Position numbers and translations under genes: made by a program. A stretch of DNA of 54,449 nt, from positions 1 through 54,449 of the forward strand of contig JBAXFX010000001.1 in the NCBI GenBank assembly GCA_037139695.1, given 5' to 3'. Positions 9,243 through 19,900 of this stretch are shown here, piece by piece. The notes beneath the pieces were generated by a model. It was given only the letters and a program-made list of their open reading frames with translations. It was not told the DNA's origin and ran no database searches. Source of the stretch: JAAXTX01 sp037139695 (GTDB taxonomy: Bacteria > Patescibacteriota > Minisyncoccia > Moranbacterales > UBA1568). How positions within the stretch are numbered: position 1 is the stretch's first letter; every line of letters begins with the position of its first letter.

Positions 9243-10307
9243 TCAGAGTCCATTCTTTCCCTTGTTCACCACATGCTGATCGAAAGTCTCGGAAAAGACC
9301 GTCGCTCCGGTCGAGGGATTGTTCAGGAAGTACAGGTACGTGTTCGGCGTCGGGTTGAGGACGGCTTGGATCGAGGAGAGTCCCGGATTCGAAATCGGTC
9401 CCGGTGGCAACCCCTTGTTCACATACGTATTGTAAGGCGAAGCCACGGAAATATCGGCAAGGGAGTGCTTCACCTTGTTCACGCCAAGAATATACTGGAC
9501 AGTCGCATCGCTCTGAAGTGGCATCCCGACATCCATACGCCGACGGAAAATATCCGCGACGATCTTCCGATCCGCATCCGTCCGCACTTCCATCTCGACG
9601 ATACTCGCCAAGACGAGCGTATCGTACCGTTCCTTCCAAGATACGCCGACCAGGAGCGGTGTTGCCTTCGTGCCGAAACTATCGAGCATTTTTTCCAGGA
9701 TTGCGTCGCTTCCAAGCTTCGGATCGAAAAAGTACGTGTCGGGAAAGAGGAACCCCTCGAGCGTCGCACCGGCAGGGATATCGGCCAAGAAGGGGTACCG
9801 GCTCCGGAGCGCCGAATCCGGGCGCATGACTGCGGACAAAAATGCCGTTCCAGGCAATCCTGCCGCCGTAAGCCGGTCGGCCATATCGGCCGCGGTTATT
9901 CCCTCGGGAAACGTCACTTTGGTACCGGTTTCGAGAGTCTCGCCGTGGACAATTTTCGAGACGATATCCGGTATCGACATAGTCCCGCTCACGGCATAAT
10001 TCCCGGCCTGAAGTTTCGTCCGCAGGTGTTCCCGGAACAGATAGTAGAGGAACGGGAGCTCGGAACCGATAATCCCCTCCTTTCGAAGGTCCGCCGCGAA
10101 TGAAAGAGTGCCCTCACTTTCCCCAAGAGACACGGTAATCGTTTCCTGTCGGGTCCCGCGCGACGTTTTGACTCCGTTTTCCAATGCGAAATATCCCACC
10201 ACGAGCATGATGGCGAGGCCAAAAATAAAAAACGCGACCATTCGCATCAACACCGAAACTATCGGGCGCCCGAAGCGCCCTACCCGGCCTGACTCCTGTT
10301 GTTCCAT
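9243..10307 (-). CDS. mltG: Endolytic murein transglycosylase MltG
   Basis: A 354-residue YceG/MltG protein that cleaves nascent peptidoglycan strands at the membrane, setting glycan chain length. One N-terminal membrane helix (about residues 20-45) precedes a LysM-like region and the catalytic domain. Diagnostic segments are EGFLFPDTYFF, LASIVEMEV (holding the catalytic glutamate), RRRMDVGMPLQSDATVQY and SPYNTY-x-NKGLPPGPISNPG. It starts a run of same-strand housekeeping genes with Pcm upstream. The length is normal for the family. Confidence 0.95.
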   Translation of the reverse strand: MEQQESGRVGRFGRPIVSVLMRMVAFFIFGLAIMLVVGYFALENGVKTSRGTRQETITVSLGESEGTLSFAADLRKEGIIGSELPFLYYLFREHLRTKLQAGNYAVSGTMSIPDIVSKIVHGETLETGTKVTFPEGITAADMADRLTAAGLPGTAFLSAVMRPDSALRSRYPFLADIPAGATLEGFLFPDTYFFDPKLGSDAILEKMLDSFGTKATPLLVGVSWKERYDTLVLASIVEMEVRTDADRKIVADIFRRRMDVGMPLQSDATVQYILGVNKVKHSLADISVASPYNTYVNKGLPPGPISNPGLSSIQAVLNPTPNTYLYFLNNPSTGATVFSETFDQHVVNKGKNGL

Positions 10308-10337
10308 AGTTATGAAGGATAACTCGCGGTATCTATC

Positions 10338-10967
10338 TCAGATGGACGGGGAATTCTCGATGAGTGGCACGAAAATGAATCCCGGGAACCGCTCGATATA
10401 AAAATCATCCTCCCCGCGCTTCTCGATATACGCGAGCGAATTATAGATCGGGATGACCATTTTGCCCCCGACAGCCAGCTGTCTCTTGTATACCTCCGGA
10501 ATTTCCTCGGCCGACGCGGAAACGAGGATCCGGTCATACGGCGCCCCGTTGGCATACCCCTGACTTCCGTCACCAAGCACGCACTTCACCCGCCCCAGAC
10601 TGACGAACCCGAATTTTTCGATATTCCTTTTCCCGAAGTCGTGCAACTCGGGAATGCGCTCGATTGCGACGACCGACCCGCTCTCCCCGACCGTCGACGC
10701 GATAAGGGCCGACGACCAACCGGAGCCACTCCCCACGTCGAGTACCTTCTGCCCGGCCTTGAGGTCGAGCAGTTCCAACATGACCGCCACCGTCAGAGGC
10801 TGGGATATCGTCTGTCCGTACCCGATCGGCAACGGAATATTCGTTTCCGACTCGGACGAGAACTCCTCGGGAATGAATTCCTCCCGACGGATATTATTGA
10901 ACGCCTCGATCAACGGATCGGACTTGAGGTACCCCTGCATGATCAGCATGTTGATGAGACGGCTCAT
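10338..10967 (-). CDS. pcm: Protein-L-isoaspartate O-methyltransferase
   Basis: A 209-residue SAM-dependent methyltransferase that repairs isoaspartyl residues in damaged proteins. The sequence shows the SAM-binding VLDVGSGSGWSSALIA motif I, a preceding IGYGQTISQP segment characteristic of PIMT enzymes, and AVGGKMVIPIY near the C-terminus. It lies 30 bases from mltG on the same strand. Confidence 0.93.
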   Translation of the reverse strand: MSRLINMLIMQGYLKSDPLIEAFNNIRREEFIPEEFSSESETNIPLPIGYGQTISQPLTVAVMLELLDLKAGQKVLDVGSGSGWSSALIASTVGESGSVVAIERIPELHDFGKRNIEKFGFVSLGRVKCVLGDGSQGYANGAPYDRILVSASAEEIPEVYKRQLAVGGKMVIPIYNSLAYIEKRGEDDFYIERFPGFIFVPLIENSPSI

Positions 10968-11027
10968 AGAAGTGCAAAAATAAGAACGAAAATCGGAAAA
11001 TGAAGACTCCGAAAAAAGCTGACGGCA

Positions 11028-11468
11028 TCACTCACCGATGACCTGGATGATCAGGTCTCGCCTGCGCGACCCGTCGAACTCCACCGCGAAGACCGTCTGC
11101 CGGTCGGTCAAGAGCAGGTGCCCACGCTCCACGGGAATTGTCTCGCTCGATCCGAGCATAAGCGCCTTACAATGGGAATGTCCGTTCGACCGTCCATCCG
11201 ATTTGGTACCACGACTCAGCTCGAACAGATCATGCGTATACCGATCGTCGATCGGCGCAACCCGATACAGCACGCGCATAAAATCCTGCAGGAGAAGCGG
11301 CTCGTTGTGGTTGATTATCACGCTCACGGTCGTATGTGGCGAAAAGACCGTCACCTGTCCCTCACGTATGCCGGATTTCTCCACCACCTCGGCGACCCGG
11401 TCCGTGATGTTCACGAACTCGATCTGTGTCTTCGTCTCGAACTCGATCCGCTCCCGGAATATCTTCAT
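11028..11468 (-). CDS. yjbQ: YjbQ/UPF0047 family protein
   Basis: A 146-residue protein of the YjbQ family; characterised members have weak thiamine-phosphate synthase activity. Diagnostic features are ITDRVAEVVEKSGIREGQVTVFSPHTTVSVIINHNEP, a central NGHSHCKALMLGSSETIPV with the conserved histidines, and a C-terminal VEFDGSRRRDLIIQV. It is a small cytoplasmic beta-fold protein. The biological role in this organism is unclear. Confidence 0.9.
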   Translation of the reverse strand: MKIFRERIEFETKTQIEFVNITDRVAEVVEKSGIREGQVTVFSPHTTVSVIINHNEPLLLQDFMRVLYRVAPIDDRYTHDLFELSRGTKSDGRSNGHSHCKALMLGSSETIPVERGHLLLTDRQTVFAVEFDGSRRRDLIIQVIGE

Positions 11469-11513
11469 ATATTTTCGTGTTATATGTTTATCTGAAAAAA
11501 CGTAAGCCGGCCG

Positions 11514-11825
11514 TTATACGCTCGCGAGCGCTTCCTTTAGTTTGTCCTTGGTCTGGATACCGGCGATCTCCTTCACGACCTTTCCGCCCTTGAAAATCTT
11601 GATGGTCGGCACCGACATGACATCGTATGCCTCGGCCGTATCGGGATACGCGTCCACGTCAAGCTTACCGACCTTCGCGCCCGTCACCTCGGTCGCGAGC
11701 GCATCGATAACCGTTCCAAGCATCTGGCACGGCCCACACCACGGCGCGAAGAAATCGACGAGCACCGGCACGTCGCTTCCCAGGACTTCCTTCTCGAAAT
11801 TCTTGTCGGTAAGATTCAGTTCCAT
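11514..11825 (-). CDS. trxA: Thioredoxin
   Basis: A 103-residue classical thioredoxin. The redox motif WCGPC is at residues 29-33 within VDFFAPWCGPCQML, and the cis-proline is in MSVPTIKIF. It is cytoplasmic, reducing protein disulfides with electrons from thioredoxin reductase (not in the window). Length and motifs are standard. Confidence 0.95.
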   Translation of the reverse strand: MELNLTDKNFEKEVLGSDVPVLVDFFAPWCGPCQMLGTVIDALATEVTGAKVGKLDVDAYPDTAEAYDVMSVPTIKIFKGGKVVKEIAGIQTKDKLKEALASV

Positions 11826-11980
11826 AGCGATGCTCGGACCGGCGACACCCGTAGCGAGCGGAGGGTGACGGTCATCACCTGATTACGCCTCCATTATATC
11901 GTCATGGTCGGGAAAGGTCAAAATGGATCGGAAACCCGGTAACGGATGGATGAAAACCGAAACGATCCGGAAGGAACAAA

Positions 11981-12007
11981 GGACGGTTGACGCTTGGTCG
12001 ACCGTCC
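11981..12007 (-). terminator. Probable terminator after lepA
   Basis: A stem-loop of about 11 base pairs (GGACGGT ... ACCGTCC) starting 32 bases beyond the lepA stop. On the minus strand it is followed by TTTGTTCC. The T-run is imperfect. Confidence 0.55.
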
Positions 12008-12038
12008 TGAGCCTGGTTCGGAGGCCGTATGGCACCTC

Positions 12039-13991
<1,953 letters not shown>

Positions 13992-14103
13992 GTCAGAAGA
14001 ATCAAAAAATGAAGAACCTTTAGAATAGAGAAAAAAGCAAAAAGAGGCAAACTCACACCAGACCCAATCTTCTCATATGGTCGAGCCCTCGATACCACGT
14101 CAA

Positions 14104-15267
14104 TTATCTATTTCCCTTCGCGCGATTGTGCGTCTTACAAAGCATCTGACAATTCTTTTCCGAAGTCGCGCCGCCCTTGCTCCACGCCGCCACATGATCA
14201 GCATCCATTTCATCCGCCTTCCACATTTTTTCCTTGTTCGCATCATGTCCCATCGCGCACAGCGGACAGTTCGAAACCCCTTTCTTTTCCGCAACGGCGG
14301 TCTGTTTCGCATAGACGGACTTCTTGGTCGCTTCGTCGAAAATCCTGACCTCAAGCAATTTCGTGTCAGTGGAACCACCGAGTACATATTCGAAGACTCC
14401 CTTGCGATTCTTGATATACGGGTCACCGTAGAGCGCGCGCACCTCGTCCGACACTTTCGCGGGGTCGTAGGCATCCTTGTGATACGTCTCGTACAGCCGC
14501 CCCCATTGCAGTCCGCGCATCTCGCTCTCCACATCCGTAAACACGCCCGACACCCAGTCGATCACGGTATTGAAATACGTCTTTACCTCTGCGATGGTCG
14601 TGTCGAATCGATGTCTGCTCATATACTCACCGATTTCTCCGCGGCTCACCCACTCGAGCGCCCGTTCCCAGAAGTCCTGACGATTGGCACTCCCTGATAC
14701 ATATGCGCTCCATTTCTGGATATTGGCGTTTCCGCTATTACTGAATTCTTCCTTGCCGAGCGTGATAAAAGGACCGGAATAAACGGCGTTCAACAATTCC
14801 TGCGTGTTCAGAGGCACGCCCGCAATATTGATCGTCTTGAACCATTCCTTGATTTCGCTCTCTTCCCCTTCACACTCATAGATGAGCAGCTTCGTTTCCA
14901 TAATCAAAGCCCTCTTATCAGCAGCCATACCGGTAAAGTTCTGCGGCAACCCGTTTTCGTCTTTGAAGGCGAATTTATCGTTAACGAATCGTCCGACACT
15001 GGTGATGCGCTGCTGTCCGTCCAATACCTCGTATATCCCTTCACTCACGGTATTGAAATAGATGAGTCCGAGCGGATACCCCTTCAAAATCGACTCGATA
15101 ACCGCGACATCCCGCTTGCCGTCGGCATAGATATAATTTCGCTGATACTCCGGCTGAATAGTAAGCTTGCCGGCCAAACCGAACAGTCCCTTACCCTCAA
15201 GCTCGTTATACACGAACCCGTCGCAGATATCTTTCACGGTGATGTCGGTCCTCAGTGTCGTTTTCAT
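14104..15267 (-). CDS. DUF262/GmrSD-like protein with C-terminal HNH endonuclease domain
   Basis: A 387-residue protein. The N-terminal DUF262 (ParB/Srx fold) domain shows QPEYQRNY (residues about 38-45) and the nucleotide-binding DGQQR at 83-87. The C-terminus holds an HNH/His-Me finger: CPLC, DADHVAAW and CKTHNRAKGNR with its CxxC-type cysteine pairs. In GmrSD and SspE-type defence proteins this fold couples NTP binding or DNA-modification sensing to cleavage. It is the last gene of a five-gene same-strand island and the only clear nuclease there. It is shorter than fused GmrSD proteins (usually above 500 residues). Cleavage of DNA lacking, or carrying, the island's modification is inferred, not shown. 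Confidence 0.85.
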   Translation of the reverse strand: MKTTLRTDITVKDICDGFVYNELEGKGLFGLAGKLTIQPEYQRNYIYADGKRDVAVIESILKGYPLGLIYFNTVSEGIYEVLDGQQRITSVGRFVNDKFAFKDENGLPQNFTGMAADKRALIMETKLLIYECEGEESEIKEWFKTINIAGVPLNTQELLNAVYSGPFITLGKEEFSNSGNANIQKWSAYVSGSANRQDFWERALEWVSRGEIGEYMSRHRFDTTIAEVKTYFNTVIDWVSGVFTDVESEMRGLQWGRLYETYHKDAYDPAKVSDEVRALYGDPYIKNRKGVFEYVLGGSTDTKLLEVRIFDEATKKSVYAKQTAVAEKKGVSNCPLCAMGHDANKEKMWKADEMDADHVAAWSKGGATSEKNCQMLCKTHNRAKGNR

Positions 15268-15279
15268 ACGATATGATCA

Positions 15280-16329
15280 TCAATTATTCGTACCGCCCTT
15301 CCGTTCCTTTTTTACTTTTTTCTCCAACATCGTGATACGTTCCAGATATTCCTTCTCGACCGGAGAAAGGGTCTTGGCCTGATATTTCCGGTATTCCATT
15401 TCGGCTTTTTCCATCGCTTTTTCGTGTGTCACCGTTCCGGCACCGGAGAGGACGCCTTCTCCATACTCGGAAAGCAGTTTGTCCAGTGCCGCGATATGCT
15501 CCGTCATACGCATCGCTTGCCGATTCATGGCGCGCAATTCGGCCAATTCGAAATATGCCGAAACGAACCTGTTCAGTTTCTCCAATTCCTCGGCAGACAG
15601 ATAATTCTTGGCAATCCTGACTTCTTCCAATACGGGCAAATCCCCCGCGAAAGCCGTCAAACCCATGAATTCCTTGCCACTGTCGGCGCGATTGAAAATG
15701 ACTTCCGCCGCCGTCTGTTTATGCGCGCCATAATGCAGTTTGTTCTGTACGATTTTGAAAAACTCTATCGAGTGCAGGGATTTCGGATCATAATCGACGC
15801 TGGTGGCATACAGGTCCAGAACCTGCCGATACAGCATCTTTTCGCTGGACCGTATGTCTCGGATGCGGGACAGCAGCTTTTCCCAATACCGACCGCCACC
15901 GTTGTTTTTCAAGAATTCATCATTCATCGAGAACCCCTGAACGAGATATTCCTTCAATCGTTCGGTCGCCCACACGCGAAATTGCGTGCCTCGCAATGAA
16001 TTCACGCGATAGCCGACGGAAATGATGGCGTCGAGGTTATAGAGCTTCGTCGGTCGATTTATCTCTCTTTCACCCTCTTTTTGAACTACCGAGGATTTCT
16101 CGGATGTTCGATTCTCTTGTAATTCTCCCTCCGAATATATATTTTTCAAATGCAATCCGACATTATCCGCCGAGCAACCGAAAAGCTCCGCCATCTGCTT
16201 TTGCGAAAGCCACACGGTCTCGCCTTCGACACGCACCTCGATGCCAGGGGCACCGTCCGCACCCGTATAGATGATCACTTTGCCGTGATCATCCACGTCC
16301 GATGTTTTTTTCCTATTTTGCGTATTCAT
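15280..16329 (-). CDS. RhuM family protein
   Basis: A 349-residue protein of the RhuM ('virulence RhuM') family. The N-terminal winged-helix-like segment reads VWLSQKQMAELFGCSADNVGLHLKNIYSEGEL. The KLYNLDAIISVGYRVNSLRGTQFRVWATERLKEYLVQGF stretch is the hallmark of the family. The C-terminal part is helical and ends in a lysine-rich coiled coil (LERITMLEKKVKKERK). RhuM proteins commonly sit inside restriction-modification operons, and here the gene lies 12 bases from the DUF262-HNH gene. The molecular role is unknown; a DNA-binding or toxin-like regulatory role is the usual guess. Confidence 0.88.
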   Translation of the reverse strand: MNTQNRKKTSDVDDHGKVIIYTGADGAPGIEVRVEGETVWLSQKQMAELFGCSADNVGLHLKNIYSEGELQENRTSEKSSVVQKEGEREINRPTKLYNLDAIISVGYRVNSLRGTQFRVWATERLKEYLVQGFSMNDEFLKNNGGGRYWEKLLSRIRDIRSSEKMLYRQVLDLYATSVDYDPKSLHSIEFFKIVQNKLHYGAHKQTAAEVIFNRADSGKEFMGLTAFAGDLPVLEEVRIAKNYLSAEELEKLNRFVSAYFELAELRAMNRQAMRMTEHIAALDKLLSEYGEGVLSGAGTVTHEKAMEKAEMEYRKYQAKTLSPVEKEYLERITMLEKKVKKERKGGTNN

Positions 16330-16393
16330 AACCGTTCATCAAAATGACAACAAACCCAGCGCGTCTCGAAAATAGCGAGGGAAGCGTCGGGGT

Positions 16394-17245
16394 TCATGAT
16401 GCAATCAAATCAAAGTTCATATTTTTAAGTTTAGAATCAAAGAATAAAATCTCTTCGCCTTTTTTTGTTCGAAAAGCCGTGTGAGTCAAATTGAATTCAT
16501 AGCTATTTTTAACAAATGCGTAAATGTTTTTTATTTCTGCCGCGTTGTCATAAGAAACTATCCAATGAATTTTTTTTATTTTTTTAATTTCTTGGGACAC
16601 CTTTTTATGATCATCGTTGTTATAAGAATTTTTATAAAGCCGTGGACCTTTTAAGTAATAAGGAGGATCAAAATAGAAAATGGTATTTGCATTATTTGAT
16701 TCTTCTTTTATTTTCTTGATTAATTCCAAAGCGTCCTCATTGAACAGTCTTATATTTTTCCTATGTTTCGCGATGAGCCGTATTCTTTTAATAAGCTCTT
16801 CTTTATTGAAACGGCAATCCATTTTATAATTTCCGCTCTGCTCAAGTCCACCGATAACTCCAGCGTCCATGATGCCCGAACGGTTTGTCCTGTTCAGAAA
16901 TAAAGTCGAGAACCCCAGTTCCAAGATATCGGCGTCATTTTTCCTTTTCTGAATTTCCCTCATTTTCAACCAATTTTCGATATTTACATCCGTTTTTTCT
17001 ATCAAATCACATATTTTATTTGTTCGATTCAAAACAGAGTACCAAAAGGCATAAATGGAACGATCGTAATCATTTATCGTGATTCTATCTACTTTGTCTT
17101 CCAGCAATAAATACAAAGCCACTGAAGCCCCCCCGGCATACGGCTCTACATAATGCCCACGGATATTGTTATCAACGCAAATCTGGGCAATGAACTTTGC
17201 CAGTCTATTTTTTCCGCCAGGATATCTCAGTGGCGAGTAAAACAT
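16394..17245 (-). CDS. D12-class DNA adenine N6-methyltransferase (Dam-like)
   Basis: A 283-residue Dam/DpnM-type methylase. Motif X is at the N-terminus (SPLRYPGGKNRL), the SAM-binding motif I is VEPYAGGASVAL (about 33-44), and the catalytic DPPY is at 193-196 (YFDPPYYLKG). The target sequence cannot be read. The gene is markedly richer in A and T than the chromosome around it, as is its upstream partner, which it follows by two bases. Both probably arrived together by transfer. Confidence 0.93.
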   Translation of the reverse strand: MFYSPLRYPGGKNRLAKFIAQICVDNNIRGHYVEPYAGGASVALYLLLEDKVDRITINDYDRSIYAFWYSVLNRTNKICDLIEKTDVNIENWLKMREIQKRKNDADILELGFSTLFLNRTNRSGIMDAGVIGGLEQSGNYKMDCRFNKEELIKRIRLIAKHRKNIRLFNEDALELIKKIKEESNNANTIFYFDPPYYLKGPRLYKNSYNNDDHKKVSQEIKKIKKIHWIVSYDNAAEIKNIYAFVKNSYEFNLTHTAFRTKKGEEILFFDSKLKNMNFDLIAS

Positions 17246-17247
17246 AT

Positions 17248-18540
17248 TTATTTTTTCTGGGCTTTAAAATAAGTCTCAAGAATATCTCCTGTGACATATG
17301 ACATATTCATAACATCATTCTTAGAGACTATAACATTCCCATGTGCAAAATTTCCTAACAATGCGTCGAGGTTAAAATTTTTGTTTAAATAATCTGATGT
17401 TATACTTAAGTATCCATCAGTGTTTTTCTCAGCGTATTCTCGTTGGAACAACTTAATTAAATCTTTATATGGATTTTCTTGTTTGGCATTTGTAATATCC
17501 CCCTGCTTATTGTAATAGACCCTCGCCGCAACATCTAAAATTAGACGTAGAGACATCCCTACAATCAATAGAATCTTATCATCATCTCGTCCCTTTTTGT
17601 GGATTTTATCAATAGCAAGATACAAATCATTTACAGGACCCTTCTCAAGTTCAAGAATTCTCCCAAAAAGAATCTCGCTTCTTTTTGTTGCTGGTGTTTT
17701 TTGAAGTTTAATAAATTTATCCGTTCGCTCCTTACCGATCGAAATCTCTTCAAGATTTCCTTTTTTTGGATTTTTGAATATCTCACGAATTTGCTCGTCA
17801 TTATCAATTATTGATTTCAATTTTCCTCGGTTCTTTCGAGTAGATATTTCCTTCTTTTTTAAAGCATTCTGTGTTGCTTCAAAAATTTTCACAAGTTGTT
17901 CAGCGGAGTATTTGCTATACAGTTTACCTGATTTAAAATCAATTCCTATATCTTTGAGGTTTTTTTCATTCAAAACCTCGTCCTTTACAAATCTTTTATT
18001 TAAGATTTTATTTCCTTTTATAAATCCTGTCTGTTCATTAATCGCCACAAAAATAGATTTCGCTTCTTTTTTGAAATTCAACAAAAAATAATCTCTCTCA
18101 AGTTCTCCCCACGACCCATTATCGACATGTTTTCTTTCAATACTGGTAATAGCAGTATTTTCATCGCAAACATTACATGGAAGAGTGGTTTGATTCCTTA
18201 AAAATTCTGGTTCATATTCCCGAAACAACTTTCCGACGTACTTAGAATACTTGTCATCGTTCTGTATAACTTTCAGTAAAGCAACCCTCCTGTTGCCATC
18301 ATAAACCACGTACTTTCCATCCTTTTTAACAACTATTGGCAACTCTGAATAATCATAATACTCGCCCATTTTTTTCACCAGCCTTTGTATATTCCATTTG
18401 TTATCTGTATCTTGTATAATGCGATCGATTATCTCTTCATCCGTTTTTTCGGCGTCAATAGGATCTCTCGGATTCTCTGTCCAGAGATATAAATCTTTTA
18501 TAGGAATGCGTAAAATCTTTTGCATCATAACTCTAAGCAT
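17248..18540 (-). CDS. ParB/Srx-fold protein of a modification island, function unknown
   Basis: A 430-residue protein with an N-terminal ParB-like nuclease/NTPase fold: IPIKDLYLWTENPR (NPR at 23-25) and KYVVYDGNRRVALLK (DGNRR at 81-85). A C-terminal helical region of over 250 residues has no motif that I recognise. ParB-fold proteins with DGNRR use CTP or ATP, and some are nucleases or DNA-modification sensors. The gene start overlaps the methylase stop (TAATG), and the Dam-like gene begins two bases after its end. An internal start at 18528 is possible. Base composition is strongly AT-rich. It may be the specificity or effector partner of the two methylases. Confidence 0.8.
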   Translation of the reverse strand: MLRVMMQKILRIPIKDLYLWTENPRDPIDAEKTDEEIIDRIIQDTDNKWNIQRLVKKMGEYYDYSELPIVVKKDGKYVVYDGNRRVALLKVIQNDDKYSKYVGKLFREYEPEFLRNQTTLPCNVCDENTAITSIERKHVDNGSWGELERDYFLLNFKKEAKSIFVAINEQTGFIKGNKILNKRFVKDEVLNEKNLKDIGIDFKSGKLYSKYSAEQLVKIFEATQNALKKKEISTRKNRGKLKSIIDNDEQIREIFKNPKKGNLEEISIGKERTDKFIKLQKTPATKRSEILFGRILELEKGPVNDLYLAIDKIHKKGRDDDKILLIVGMSLRLILDVAARVYYNKQGDITNAKQENPYKDLIKLFQREYAEKNTDGYLSITSDYLNKNFNLDALLGNFAHGNVIVSKNDVMNMSYVTGDILETYFKAQKK

Positions 18541-19682
18541 TATCTCTTATGCCGAATAAAGATCCGCTTGAACGTCTCACTTCCATTTAGATAAGAGCCA
18601 CGCCCATAAACACCTTTTTGATCCTGATCAACACCTCGATTCGAGCCGATAATCTCGAACTGTTCTGGAGAATACTTATCAAGGAAGCTGATCGGGACTC
18701 CCATGACACCAGGGTAGTCACTTGGGATGGAGTCCGTAAACGAAACTTCAATGGCATCATAATTATCGTATGTGTCATATGTTGCTTTTCCCTTGATTTC
18801 TTTGTGCCTGCTATATTTCAAATTCTCTTCCATGGTCATGAGTGGCAACGGCTGATGGCGCCTTCCGTGGTCGAGTCGAGTGAACCAGCATGAGTTTCCG
18901 AGTCTCGTGTAGTCACCAACATACCCCAATCGGGCCGCTTTCTGCCTATCGCTCTCCGCGATTTCTGCACCATTCGGCACGGCGAAAACCATATCACTCC
19001 CATTCCCCGTCGCACCAAGCCACAGCTTGTTTTCCTTGATTTTTGGAAACACTTCCTTGTAGGTGATCGCGTTCATGTTGCCGATAATCACGAACTTCTT
19101 ATCGTACTCAAACAATTGCTTCACGTATTCACGGAAGAGCGAAAATGGCGGGTTCGTCACCACGATATCGGCTTGTTTCAATAATTCCACGCACTCCGGG
19201 CTCCTGAAATCGCCGTCTTCCTCGAGCGGTGCCCATTCATTATGCTTGTTCGCCTTCAACTGTTCGGCAATGTCTTTCAAATTATATTCACCATCGCCGT
19301 CGAAATCGCGCGCTTCGTTGATGATAAATCTGTTGGCGGTTATTTTCGGTCTCCCTTTTGGTTCTGCTGGTTTACTCAAAACTTTCTCTTCATACCCTTG
19401 GAAAAGGGACGCCTGTAATGCCAGTTCCGTACCGGCAATCGGCGACGGCTTAAAACTCGTCGTAATGAGCCGCTTCAATCCAAGCTTGTTGAAATTGATC
19501 ACGAAAAAACGGAAGAAATTGCTTTCGTAGGGATCGTCACAGTTGGAATACACCGTCTTGCCCCGAAACGCGTCGGGGTCGAAATCCAAATACGCCCCGA
19601 TTTCCTTTTGGATATCGTTGAATTGCGTATAAAACTCATCGTTTTTCGCCCGTTTCGCATTCGTGAGATTGCTGTTCGCCAT
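18540..19682 (-). CDS. EcoRI-type adenine-specific DNA methyltransferase
   Basis: A 380-residue homologue of M.EcoRI, easily recognised by KNDEFYTQ near the N-terminus, YSNCDDPYESNFFRFF, the catalytic VVTNPPFSLFREY (NPPF at 177-180), MNAITYKEVF and the C-terminal GVMGVPISFLDKYSPEQFE. M.EcoRI methylates GAATTC; whether this one has the same target is not known. No EcoRI-like restriction enzyme accompanies it. Instead it starts an operon with a ParB-fold protein, a Dam-type methylase, RhuM and a DUF262-HNH protein. It is less AT-rich than the two genes after it, so the island is a mosaic. Confidence 0.93.
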   Translation of the reverse strand: MANSNLTNAKRAKNDEFYTQFNDIQKEIGAYLDFDPDAFRGKTVYSNCDDPYESNFFRFFVINFNKLGLKRLITTSFKPSPIAGTELALQASLFQGYEEKVLSKPAEPKGRPKITANRFIINEARDFDGDGEYNLKDIAEQLKANKHNEWAPLEEDGDFRSPECVELLKQADIVVTNPPFSLFREYVKQLFEYDKKFVIIGNMNAITYKEVFPKIKENKLWLGATGNGSDMVFAVPNGAEIAESDRQKAARLGYVGDYTRLGNSCWFTRLDHGRRHQPLPLMTMEENLKYSRHKEIKGKATYDTYDNYDAIEVSFTDSIPSDYPGVMGVPISFLDKYSPEQFEIIGSNRGVDQDQKGVYGRGSYLNGSETFKRIFIRHKR

Positions 19683-19900
19683 AGCCGCCTTCAGGGTACC
19701 GGATCAGAATATATACGACAAACGTTTTTCCGCCTCGTCTCCATATTCAAACAATATCCTGTTTAAGCCAAAAAGACAAGAACCCTCCCAAAAATAAAAT
19801 GACTCTTTGTTGTATTTTGACCCCATAAAATTTCGAGTACGAAATCACGAGGCATGCTTTTAATTGTTCACTTCTCCGCTCCCTGACTTTCGACTTCCGA

